Shown here piece after piece: positions 19,077 through 27,674 of a DNA stretch of 64,000 nucleotides. The translations under genes and the position numbers were made by a program. The notes below the pieces were generated by a model. That model did no database searches. It was not told the origin of the DNA and worked only from the letters and a program-made list of their open reading frames with translations. The stretch spans positions 868,001 to 932,000 of the forward strand of contig CP048718.1 of the NCBI GenBank assembly GCA_022641835.1. Direction: 5' to 3'. Positions within the stretch are counted from its first letter, which is position 1, and each line of letters opens with the position of its first letter. Source of the stretch: Petasospora fabianii (lineage: Eukaryota > Ascomycota > Saccharomycetes > Phaffomycetales > Wickerhamomycetaceae).

Positions 19077-20888
19077 ATGAGACTACTAAAGACTATGGTG
19101 CTCTTAGAGCTCGTCTCCACGGCGCTAGCGCTTAGTATGAACATGGAGACTGATAAAGATATGAAGAGTGATATGGATATGGATCACACAGATCCAGTTG
19201 ATACAACATCTTCAATTGACTTAACAGAGCTTACACCAGTACCACACGAGATGAAGCATATGCATGGTCAACCAATCTTAGAGACTCATTTAACACCAGC
19301 TGAACGTTTGTTTTGGGAATCTTATAACACTACAACTTTCTTTACTGTTGATGCTCCACATAAATCTGCTCTTTGGTTCCATGTTTTGACCATCTTAGGT
19401 GCTCTGTTTGTTATCTACCCGCTCTCTTTAGTGCTTAACAATGTTAAGTCTAAATGGTACATCCCTTCATTGACACTTCATCTTGCCACAATCATTACAT
19501 CCCTCATTTCTCTCCAGATCTTTGCCTCAACAGCACCATTACTTTACCCAGGTCAAGCTTATGGTAAAATGTCATGGATCTTGTTATTTGCCACCATTAT
19601 TCATTACTCTGTTGCATTGCTTCATTCAGCTTCCAAGTGGATATCTGGTGAATTGTTTGATAATGAAGCCCCTGATTCAAACAATCCACATCAACAATTC
19701 ATCCCATTGGAAAATCTTGATTTGGAACGTGGTGAATCAAATTCTTCACCTTCACATTCTACATTGATTGACCAGGAGGAATCTTCAAACGCGAACCCTG
19801 GATCTCCAGCTTATAAGGACTCTCTCGAGTTAGGTGATGATTATTATCTACCAAAGAAACAATCAACTACACAATTGGCTCGTGATGGTATCCTGGCTCA
19901 AGTGTTTACCCATCCTCGTGTTCAATCAATCTCTGCAAGATTCTCTCCAATCATCTCTTGGATCTTCTTCTTTATCAATATGCCAATGCTTGCATATCTA
20001 TTCATCTATGTCATTGTTGGTATCTCTGTCGGTAACTGTCTCGGACAAGCTAAGCATGTCTTTAACTTACTTGCCCATTTCATTAAAGGTGGTGTCTTTG
20101 TCACACTTGGTGTCTTCACACTTGCTCGTTATTGTGGTGTCTTTGCAAAGCAAGGATTAGCTTGGAATAAGAGTATTGTCTTTAAGAACAATACTAATCC
20201 AAACTCTTTCTTTTATAGATGGACACCACAAGGTATGTTCACTATGGAGTTTTATGAAAGTTTCCTCATCTTCTTTTATGGTTCTACAAATATCTTCCTT
20301 GAACATTTGGCATCTCCAGGTGGTGCTTGGGATGTTAAAGACTTGCAACACGTTTCAATTGCATTCATGTACATTGGTGCAGGTCTATGTGGATTAATCA
20401 CTGAAAAACTTCTTTCAGATTGGAGATTCAATCAAATGCTATTAAACACAAATATCAATCCATCAGCTATTCATGCAGGTTCACCAGGTTATTCACCAAA
20501 TCCATTCCCTGTATTTACCATTTTTTGGACAGGTATCCTTATGTCACAACACAAGCAATCATCTCAAATCTCTACAAATGTTCATATGCAATGGGGGTAC
20601 CTTTTAGCTTATGGTTCTTTCTTCCGTCTCATTTCATATGTTATCCTTATGCTTCAACCAAACAAAAATATGGCTCCTTCAAGACCATTTACTGAACTCA
20701 TCACTTCATTCTGTCTAATTGCAGGTGGTGCTATCTTTATGCAAAGTACAGATCAAGTTGTTCAAGCTATGGAGTATAGAGGATTAACTGAGATGTTCAC
20801 TTTGAATGTTAATGTTGGTTGTGTCGCTCTTCTCATGTCTTGGGAGATGATTTTGTTTATCTTTAAGGATAAGTTATCTCGTAAGTGA
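19077..20888 (+). CDS. YTP1: YTP1-like multi-span membrane protein
   Basis: This 603-residue protein resembles S. cerevisiae Ytp1, a membrane protein of unknown function. It begins with a likely signal peptide (MRLLKTMVLLELVSTALAL) and a Met/Asp/His-rich luminal or extracellular segment (MNMETDKDMKSDMDMD, HEMKHMHG), which could bind metal. A first membrane block (about 95-185) matches the N-terminal DUF2427 type. After a hydrophilic loop comes the long C-terminal Ytp1 domain (HPRVQSISARFSPI, GVFTLARYCGVF, WTPQGMFTMEFYESFLIFFYG). There is no intron. The name is by family; the function is not established. Confidence 0.82.
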   Translation: MRLLKTMVLLELVSTALALSMNMETDKDMKSDMDMDHTDPVDTTSSIDLTELTPVPHEMKHMHGQPILETHLTPAERLFWESYNTTTFFTVDAPHKSALWFHVLTILGALFVIYPLSLVLNNVKSKWYIPSLTLHLATIITSLISLQIFASTAPLLYPGQAYGKMSWILLFATIIHYSVALLHSASKWISGELFDNEAPDSNNPHQQFIPLENLDLERGESNSSPSHSTLIDQEESSNANPGSPAYKDSLELGDDYYLPKKQSTTQLARDGILAQVFTHPRVQSISARFSPIISWIFFFINMPMLAYLFIYVIVGISVGNCLGQAKHVFNLLAHFIKGGVFVTLGVFTLARYCGVFAKQGLAWNKSIVFKNNTNPNSFFYRWTPQGMFTMEFYESFLIFFYGSTNIFLEHLASPGGAWDVKDLQHVSIAFMYIGAGLCGLITEKLLSDWRFNQMLLNTNINPSAIHAGSPGYSPNPFPVFTIFWTGILMSQHKQSSQISTNVHMQWGYLLAYGSFFRLISYVILMLQPNKNMAPSRPFTELITSFCLIAGGAIFMQSTDQVVQAMEYRGLTEMFTLNVNVGCVALLMSWEMILFIFKDKLSRK

Positions 20889-21597
20889 TTACTCTTCCTT
20901 TTTTTTATGACCCACATTATGACTTTCATCACACACCATGTTCAAATCATATCTGTCCCTTTCAATCACCTAATAACTTGCATCTCCATACACAGTTCTT
21001 CCATGCTCCCTATCTGACATCAGATATGAATCCCTTCATCACTCATCATGATCACCATTTGAATTCCTGATGTATTCCATGACTACATTTACCTGATGTA
21101 TTATGCTTTTGTTCTGCTCATGTCTTGTTTTACATTCTGTGATTATGATATATTGCCAATGACACTTGCATACCTATGTTGTGTTTGATGAAAGGGGCTT
21201 GCATTTAGCTGATTAAACTGGGGGTTGGTTCGAAAGACAAGTGCATGATTTGCAGATTTGTATTGTTTAGCCCCCACTAATTACTAATTTTATCACCTGA
21301 TCTATTTATTTAATGCTTTGTTCATATATGATTTTTAAGTGTTTGTGTGTAGAGTCGAGCACCTTCATGTTACGCCGACATCAACGTTTGAAGGCATTAC
21401 AAAGTCTGCTACGTAAAGAGATTACAATAATATGCAGTTATTAGTTATTATAGGTTGTCATCGTAGCATCATCATTCAGCAAAAGTCACATATAAGTGAC
21501 ATCAACGGGGAAAAGGCAGCAAAAGCAATCAAAGAAATCAAGCAAATACAGAATAAAAGGCAACTTTCTCTTTCTCATCATCTCAAAAGGATAAGTT
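20889..21597. other. Unusually long convergent gap YTP1 / DFG10
   Basis: Both neighbours end here, so about 700 bp have no promoter duty. No ORF of note and no tRNA is visible. A noncoding RNA cannot be ruled out by eye. Confidence 0.45.
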
Positions 21598-22485
21598 TTA
21601 TAAGAGACACGGAACGATAAACCATTTTGGAACAACTTTACCATCCATTCTCTTCTTGTAGAATGCATGCGTCTCTGAGGCAGACACGGCAAGGTTGACA
21701 AAAGTGAAAAGGAACCCTAAGAAAGATGTAGTATTCTTAGCTAATCCAAAAACAGCAAGATATATCAAGATCTCATCAAAGTAATGTGCACAGCACACAT
21801 ACTTAAACAATCCATATGTTGGGATGTTATACTTGACTAACCGACTCATATGGAGATGATTTAGGAATTGGTCTGTGGATGCTAAAAGGAATAAAGCAAT
21901 CGATAAAAACATTAATGGGTCAAATGTTGGTGGATGTGAGTGGTCGACAATGGAGTGGAAATCAGTGTTGATGAACAATTGAAGTGACATTGCCGTATAG
22001 AAGAACACTCCAGCAAGGTAATGAAAGATGTTCATCTTAGAGGTACGTGAGTACTTCATCATGAGTGTAGTCTCAAGAAACCGTCTCGTAGCATGACCCA
22101 TAAGCAGGAAAAACGACATTCTTGCCACTTCTAAAGGGATGGTTCCATATGGACGGTTCTCAATGTATTTGATGAAAGGGTCAATAGTCTCTAGTTTGAT
22201 ATCTCTATCGGTGATGAAGTAGCCAATCGAAGTGAGCATAAGAAGTAACACGTAGAAATGATAGAACCAGAACTTTGGTACACGCATGTTAAGCATCAAA
22301 TGAAGTAGAGCATTAGCATTAGCGTTTGTTCCACTCTCTGAACCAAGCTCTGGTTGAAGAGTCTTACCGTACTTGAGGAAACCTGCGAGCCCAGGATGCC
22401 ACTTAACAACGAGAATGCCGATGGTGGCAATGACAAACGCACCCTGTAGCAACTGGTCTATCGTCTGAAGCACGTAGAGCACCAT
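21598..22485 (-). CDS. DFG10: Polyprenol reductase DFG10
   Basis: This ER membrane enzyme acts in making dolichol from polyprenol for protein N-glycosylation (human SRD5A3 family). The 295-residue protein has about six hydrophobic segments. The C-terminal steroid-5-alpha-reductase-type signature is clear: YNIPTYGLFKYVCCAHYFDEILIY, then SETHAFYKKRMDG near the end. The N-terminal half has PLEVARMSFFLLMGHATRRFLET, matching the family block with conserved HxxRR. The start at 22485 is the first ATG. It is divergent from HSE1 over a 167-bp promoter containing a TCGCGA motif. Confidence 0.88.
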   Translation of the reverse strand: MVLYVLQTIDQLLQGAFVIATIGILVVKWHPGLAGFLKYGKTLQPELGSESGTNANANALLHLMLNMRVPKFWFYHFYVLLLMLTSIGYFITDRDIKLETIDPFIKYIENRPYGTIPLEVARMSFFLLMGHATRRFLETTLMMKYSRTSKMNIFHYLAGVFFYTAMSLQLFINTDFHSIVDHSHPPTFDPLMFLSIALFLLASTDQFLNHLHMSRLVKYNIPTYGLFKYVCCAHYFDEILIYLAVFGLAKNTTSFLGFLFTFVNLAVSASETHAFYKKRMDGKVVPKWFIVPCLL

Positions 22486-22652
22486 ATTTGTTCCTATAGG
22501 CTGTTGTTTGGTGAACTATGTGAACTATAGGTGTAACATGGGAGTCGCGTTAACTTTGTTTAACTCGCGATCACTTAAAGGGGCTGTGATGATAATCTAC
22601 TCATACCAAGTTGACCCTCACAACACTATCAACGACTAACATCAACAGAGAC

Positions 22653-24053
22653 ATGTCACTCACTAAACTCATCAACAAGGCCACAGACCCAACACTCACC
22701 GCTGACAACTGGCAGTACAATCTTGACGTGTGCGATAAAGTGCTTGAGAAGCCCGAGGAGAACTGTGCTATCGCTGTTGAACTCATTAGGGATCGTCTCT
22801 CTCAGAGAGACGCTAACGTGCTTCTGAGAACACTCTCCTTGCTAGTGGCCATTGCAGAGAACTGTGGATCCCGTGTCCAACAGGATATAGCCACCAAGTC
22901 TTTCACCCAGGTGCTTCTCTCTAAGCTTAAGGACCCCGCCATTCATAAGGAGATCAAGACCAAGATTGTTCAGGTGATCACACAGCTTAAGGACTCATTC
23001 TCCAAGGATCCATCTCTTAGACCAATTCAGGATGCATACAAGGAGGTCAAATTGTCATATCCACAGTATTTCCCACCATCAAAACCTCAGAAGCGTGCCC
23101 TTGACTCCGAGGATGCTGATCTCAAAGCTGCCATTGAACTCTCCTTGAAGGAGTCTGAGCAACGTTTTCAGTTCCAGCAGCCATTCCAACAGCAGCCAGT
23201 ACAGCAACCAGTACAACAACCGGTACAGCAACCGGTACAGCAACAGCCACAACAGCCACGCACATTCTCCAGAGTGCGTGCCCTCTACGACTCATTCTCC
23301 AATGACCCAGCTGACCTCAAGTTCCATAAAGGTGATGTCATAACTGTCATTGAACGTGTTTACAAAGATTGGGGTAAAGGTTCTCTTCGTGGTAACATTG
23401 GTCTCTTCCCTTTCAACTATGTGACACCATTGTACGATCCTACCCCACAAGAGCTCGCTGAAGAAGTTCAAAAAGAGGATGAAATCTTAGCCAAGTCTGC
23501 ACAGATTGAGAAGTTACTCGTTCTCTTGACTAATGCTCAGACAGAAGATGAAGCCATTCAATTAACCCAATCTGAGGAATTTAAGCAGCTTTATCAAGAC
23601 ATTGTCCTCGTTAAGCCAGAGCTTGCCAACTTGATTGACAAGTACAGACAGCGTAAGGACGATTTGATGGACTTGTATAAGAAACTTAAATCTGCTACTA
23701 ATATGTATGAGGAGATTACCGATCCATTGAGACAACCACAGTACCAACACACTCAGCTTCAGCATCAGGCACCACCACAATATCAAAGTCAGCAGCAGTA
23801 TCAACCACCACAGCCACAGCCACAGCCTCAGCCTCAATTACAGCAGCAGATCCAGCAACAACAACAAACACAGTCTCCTCAAACTCCACAAACACCTCAA
23901 ACAACTCAGCAATCACAGTACCAAAATGCACCACAACCTCAATTCTCACAAATCCCATCAATGCCATCAGTCCCACAACTCAATTCACAGACAACTCAAT
24001 ACGGACAATATCACCCACAACAACAGCAGGGGCATCTTCCATATCCACAGTGA
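22653..24053 (+). CDS. HSE1: ESCRT-0 subunit HSE1
   Basis: With Vps27 it forms ESCRT-0, which collects ubiquitinated cargo on endosomes. Domains in order: VHS (about 1-140, MSLTKLINKATDPTLTADNW), a ubiquitin-interacting motif (EDADLKAAIELSLKESE, about 150-170), a PVQQ tandem repeat, SH3 (about 205-265, VRALYDSFSNDPADLKFHKGD to FPFNYV), a coiled coil, and a Gln/Pro-rich C-terminus. The frame is open 5' only from a TTG, so the ATG at 22653 is the start; this gives 466 residues (yeast 452). No intron. Confidence 0.95.
   Translation: MSLTKLINKATDPTLTADNWQYNLDVCDKVLEKPEENCAIAVELIRDRLSQRDANVLLRTLSLLVAIAENCGSRVQQDIATKSFTQVLLSKLKDPAIHKEIKTKIVQVITQLKDSFSKDPSLRPIQDAYKEVKLSYPQYFPPSKPQKRALDSEDADLKAAIELSLKESEQRFQFQQPFQQQPVQQPVQQPVQQPVQQQPQQPRTFSRVRALYDSFSNDPADLKFHKGDVITVIERVYKDWGKGSLRGNIGLFPFNYVTPLYDPTPQELAEEVQKEDEILAKSAQIEKLLVLLTNAQTEDEAIQLTQSEEFKQLYQDIVLVKPELANLIDKYRQRKDDLMDLYKKLKSATNMYEEITDPLRQPQYQHTQLQHQAPPQYQSQQQYQPPQPQPQPQPQLQQQIQQQQQTQSPQTPQTPQTTQQSQYQNAPQPQFSQIPSMPSVPQLNSQTTQYGQYHPQQQQGHLPYPQ
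23193..23251 (+). repeat. In-frame 12-bp tandem repeat encoding PVQQ units
   Basis: Four to five CAGCAACCAGTA-like units between the UIM and the SH3 domain of HSE1. Length changes would stay in frame. Confidence 0.75.
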
Positions 24054-24316
24054 TTGATATACACTAAGAAATATCTTAATTCATTGTTATCTATCAATAA
24101 TCAATCGTAAAGTTTGTAGATACGACCGGCGTGCGTGAGGCATTGTGCACGCGCACATACTTAATCTAAGCACAGGCTTTAAAACAATCCAAAGTACATT
24201 TTCACTCTATCATAGATCACTCATTCATAGCTTGCTGACGGCTGGCCCAATCCACAATTTATTCCAGCAAATAACTGACATCTGATGAGAAAAAAAATTG
24301 CAAAAAAAGAAAGGAA

Positions 24317-24388
24317 TGCCATTGCCTGGAATCGAACCTGGGTTTGCTCGGCCACAACGAACTGTACTAACCACTATACTACAATGGC
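24317..24388 (-). tRNA. tRNA-His (GTG), copy 2
   Basis: Identical over all 72 nt to the copy at 14680-14751, with the anticodon GTG at 24353-24355 (minus strand). The match extends into the leader (TTTTCGAAGAA just 5') and into the T-run trailer, then fades. This indicates a small local duplication or gene conversion. Confidence 0.96.
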
Positions 24389-25132
24389 TTCTTCGAAAAC
24401 CAACTTTATGTTTGAAAATCTAGTCACTAGGTTTTGGTGTACGGGTGTCTTGGATTATTTAATTAAAATGATGTTTTAATACTTATATGAAAACCTTTGG
24501 TTTTGGCTTACTATAAATTCTGTAAGTACTTTACCTGATTTTGAATAAGGATTATTTTGTCATATTTTCATTATTGTTATATTCATGAAATTGAATTATT
24601 ATAGTTCAAAACTGATTGTTTTAAAATTATGACCTTGGAAAGACATAAAGAGAATATAAGATGATATTTAAAAATGTATAGGGAGATATTCTACACATCA
24701 CTTTTTCACGTTTTTGATGGTAGACTTTGAGATAAAATTTATAGCTATGTTAATCAATTTAATAAGAACAGTAGGGTCTTAAAGTTGAATGGAATGTATT
24801 ATTAATGGGGTTATAAGGCATAATATTACTATACCAAGTGATGTCCGGGTGTTTTTAGTTTTGTCTTAGTTGATATCTCAAATTACCCAGTCTCTATGTT
24901 ACCTTCCTTGGATATAAAACAAGAAAAAAATCTCTTAAAATACCAATAATCTATCTATATATCCCACTTTATTGAGTATCTGTAGAGAGTACAAGCAATC
25001 TAATATCAATAACATTGTATGAAATGTCCTTCCCCAGTATGAGCGCGATGAGAAAAACTTTTGGAGCTGTTCAACTGTCCATACATAAACCATAACCAAT
25101 ACTAGATCCAATAACTAGTAATCATAAGTACA
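24389..25132. other. AT-rich intergenic region upstream of MPP6
   Basis: No gene is seen. The last 90 bp carry the MPP6 promoter with a PAC box. Confidence 0.5.
25045..25052 (+). promoter_or_regulatory. PAC box upstream of MPP6
   Basis: GCGATGAG followed by AAAAACTTTT (RRPE-like), 81 bp upstream of the MPP6 ATG. The arrangement fits the ribosome-biogenesis regulon. Confidence 0.65.
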
Positions 25133-25600
25133 ATGGCTGAGAAGGGAATGTCGAGCAAGGTGCTGAACATGAAGTTCATGCGTCAGGCCGAGATCAAAGA
25201 AGAGGAGAAGCAACAGGAGGAACAAGAACGCAAGTTGAAAGACTTGTCTGAATGGAAGGCATCAGGTGCTGAGGCCCTAAAGGCGAAACTACTAGCACAG
25301 AAACGTAATGTGAGGACTGTGGGATTCCAAGATTTGAACAGGCTACGAAATGGTACTGATTCCCCAGTTGTTGGAAGAAGAACGTTTGGTGCCCCAGAGA
25401 AGGAGGAGACGAAACTTGAAAAGGCAGATGATGAGAATGAAGGAAGTGAAAGCTCGGAGCTTGATCAACTTTGGAAGAAGACACAATTGAGTGGGAATCA
25501 AAATAGTGGTAAGAACAATCGAAAAGTCTCCGGATCTAAACGTCCCAACAGCGAAGATGGTCCAAAAAAGAACTCAAAGAAGAGGAAATCTCAATCATGA
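25133..25600 (+). CDS. MPP6: Nuclear exosome cofactor MPP6
   Basis: This nuclear RNA-binding cofactor of the exosome and Rrp6 acts in pre-rRNA and surveillance RNA processing. The N-terminal block KGMSSKVLNMKFMRQAE is the family signature. A second motif, VGRRTFG (about residue 80), fits the conserved arch segment. The tail is very basic (KKNSKKRKSQS) and looks like a nuclear localisation signal. It is 155 residues with no intron. The PAC box upstream agrees with a role in rRNA maturation. Confidence 0.9.
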   Translation: MAEKGMSSKVLNMKFMRQAEIKEEEKQQEEQERKLKDLSEWKASGAEALKAKLLAQKRNVRTVGFQDLNRLRNGTDSPVVGRRTFGAPEKEETKLEKADDENEGSESSELDQLWKKTQLSGNQNSGKNNRKVSGSKRPNSEDGPKKNSKKRKSQS

Positions 25601-25692
25601 AGATAAGACTTATCTATATCTTGTGTAACGACCCCACAAGCTTATAACGACTACGACCATTTACCTAGAAGAACTTTAATGCATATGATTCA

Positions 25693-26466
25693 TCATTTCT
25701 TCGATTTCTTCTTTTTGTTATCAATGTAGAAACCACCTTTTATCACGGCTTCTCTTGCTGTAGAGTTAATATGTTTGAATCTATCTGGCCCAAGATGAAT
25801 ACCACCAAACCAACGACTCACCACCACAAGACAGTTCCAAGCATCCATAATCGTAAGCAAATGAAGCATTCTTCCTCCAGCAGCTGTCTCACCATCATCA
25901 TCACAGTCTGAAAGCCGCGTTCCATCTGGATTTTGAATACGATAAGCCACCATGTTATGAGTTGCCTTAGCGATCTTTCGATCGGTCTTAAGAGCTGATA
26001 ACGAGTTAAACACATCGTCTTCACTGTGTACTTCCTTCGAGAAGGCAACAAATGTTGATGCTCTATCTATCACAGGATCTGACATTGTCCATCCTTCAAG
26101 TGGATCAATGTTCTGTGCTTGAGGTTCTGGCTGAGGAGTTGATGTTTCTGACTCATCCTCGACGTATAAGACACCTTCCATCTCCGTTAAGAAATCAAAC
26201 ACACAAACGTTTCCAGGAACATACACCGAGGCTAGCACTTCTTCAAACAAAGTCTGAAGATAATGTTCATCATGACCTTTCGCTTGGACCTGTAAGATGT
26301 GTGGCATCTCAGATTCTGGATACGTCTCGGGGAAGGTGACCCTGAGTTTGAACTCCTCATGCCCCGGGATCTTGAGTTCAATCAGCCCTTCGTTCAGTTG
26401 TGTCACACATTCGGGATATATGGCTTCGATTGCCGATAACTCATCTTTAAAGTCGTCAGATACCAT
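25693..26466 (-). CDS. YIH1: YIH1 (IMPACT), Gcn2 activation inhibitor
   Basis: This is a cytosolic protein that binds Gcn1 and limits activation of the eIF2 kinase Gcn2. The N-terminal RWD domain (residues 1-~110) shows ELSAIEAIYPE and the TFPETYPESEMP turn. After a Gln/Pro linker comes the UPF0029/IMPACT domain: STFVAFSKEVHSEDD, ATHNMVAYRI, DCDDDGETAAGGRMLHLL and VVVSRWFGGIHLGPDRFKHI. The 257-residue length equals the yeast protein (258). It is divergent from the TAH1-like gene with 141 bp between ATGs, including a TCGCGA motif. Confidence 0.94.
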   Translation of the reverse strand: MVSDDFKDELSAIEAIYPECVTQLNEGLIELKIPGHEEFKLRVTFPETYPESEMPHILQVQAKGHDEHYLQTLFEEVLASVYVPGNVCVFDFLTEMEGVLYVEDESETSTPQPEPQAQNIDPLEGWTMSDPVIDRASTFVAFSKEVHSEDDVFNSLSALKTDRKIAKATHNMVAYRIQNPDGTRLSDCDDDGETAAGGRMLHLLTIMDAWNCLVVVSRWFGGIHLGPDRFKHINSTAREAVIKGGFYIDNKKKKSKK

Positions 26467-26607
26467 GATTTGAGTGTGTGGGGCCGCCTGTGTCCGTTAA
26501 TCGTTAAGGTGAGAGTTTCCAGTGATGTTCAAATCATCGCGAGGAAAAATATGAGCCAACTCTCCTTCAAGACATATCTCGGGTTCTATAAGGATTATTG
26601 TTTCTAC

Positions 26608-27594
26608 ATGGCAGATAAGCTGCAAGTGAAGGGTAATGAGGCCTTTAAGGCCAAGAATTTCCAAGAGGCTGGCGAACTGTATGCTTCAGCCATTCAATTG
26701 GACCCACAGAATGCCGTCCTGTACTCGAACAGAGCCATGACCTTGATCAAACTCGAAGACTGGGCGACATGTGTATCGGTATGCAATACGGGTCTTTCGA
26801 AAAACCCGGACTCCAAGACGAAGCTGAAGCTGTTATGGAGACGAGGTATGGCAGAAGTCAAGTTGGAAGATTTCAAAGCGGCCAAGATCAGCTACACAAC
26901 AGCACTTGATCTCGAACCTTCGAACAGTATGGTTATCAAGTCGATGGAGGAACTCAGGACAATGGAGTCACAGTTTAAGAGAAGTCACAGTGTGGATGAA
27001 AAAACATCCGAAAAGAGAGCTAAAACAATTGAAAATATACCTATATATGAGGTAGATGAACTACCTGCGGAGTTCAGAGACTTGTCATCTTCATCATCAC
27101 AAGAAGCATCAACATCAAAACCTTCAACACTATCAACACCATCAGCACACTCTGAAAAGATCTCATTGCCAAGGAAGTCTCCACTAATCGAAGAAATCAA
27201 TGAATCACAACTAACAACAAGTATTACACAGGCTACACATTTCCCTACAACACCAACTCTTCAGCAACTTACAACCATCATGAAGACAGTCTCACCACAG
27301 ACCTTGCGCTACGTTTTCAACCTTCCTACTGAAACATTACAGAAGATCTACAGCACTGGATGTTTAGACTCTGCTGTCTTAAACTTTGTACTGAGGGCAT
27401 GTCTACATGTGCTAGAATCAAGTCCTTCAGAAGAATCAACGAGGAAGACATTAGAGCTTCTTCATATGTTCACTGAAGTTCCAAGATTCTCCCTCGTATG
27501 TCTTTTCTGTGATAAGTCAATCCTCTCCAAGATCGAAGACATCATTCGCTCACAGGACCCTAATCTATGTGCCTTATTTACAAAATGGAAGTGA
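26608..27594 (+). CDS. TAH1: TAH1/RPAP3-like R2TP co-chaperone with a C-terminal RPAP3-type domain
   Basis: This is a component of the R2TP complex that couples Hsp90 to Pih1 and Rvb1/2 for assembly of snoRNPs, RNA polymerases and PIKKs. Residues 1-~110 are a TPR domain (MADKLQVKGNEAFKAKNFQE, LYSNRAMTLIKL) that would hold the Hsp90 tail. Next comes IPIYEVDELPAEF (about 140-155), matching the Pih1-binding tail of S. cerevisiae Tah1 (VVEVDELP). A Ser-rich linker follows, then about 120 residues (PTLQQLTTIMKTVSP to the end) that resemble the RPAP3 C-terminal domain, absent in the 111-residue S. cerevisiae Tah1. The start at 26608 aligns with Tah1; an in-frame ATG at 26551 is possible. Confidence 0.85.
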   Translation: MADKLQVKGNEAFKAKNFQEAGELYASAIQLDPQNAVLYSNRAMTLIKLEDWATCVSVCNTGLSKNPDSKTKLKLLWRRGMAEVKLEDFKAAKISYTTALDLEPSNSMVIKSMEELRTMESQFKRSHSVDEKTSEKRAKTIENIPIYEVDELPAEFRDLSSSSSQEASTSKPSTLSTPSAHSEKISLPRKSPLIEEINESQLTTSITQATHFPTTPTLQQLTTIMKTVSPQTLRYVFNLPTETLQKIYSTGCLDSAVLNFVLRACLHVLESSPSEESTRKTLELLHMFTEVPRFSLVCLFCDKSILSKIEDIIRSQDPNLCALFTKWK

Positions 27595-27674
27595 ACTGTC
27601 TACTTGCTCGGAAATATATGTACATTCCATTAAGCTACTCAATCATACTGTTTGTTCACATTTATCCACGTTAT

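Noticed and set aside
26551-26607. N-terminal extension of the TAH1-like protein from ATG 26551
   Set aside because: The extension has no match in the family, while MADKLQVKGNEAF from 26608 aligns with the Tah1 start; kept only as an alternative.
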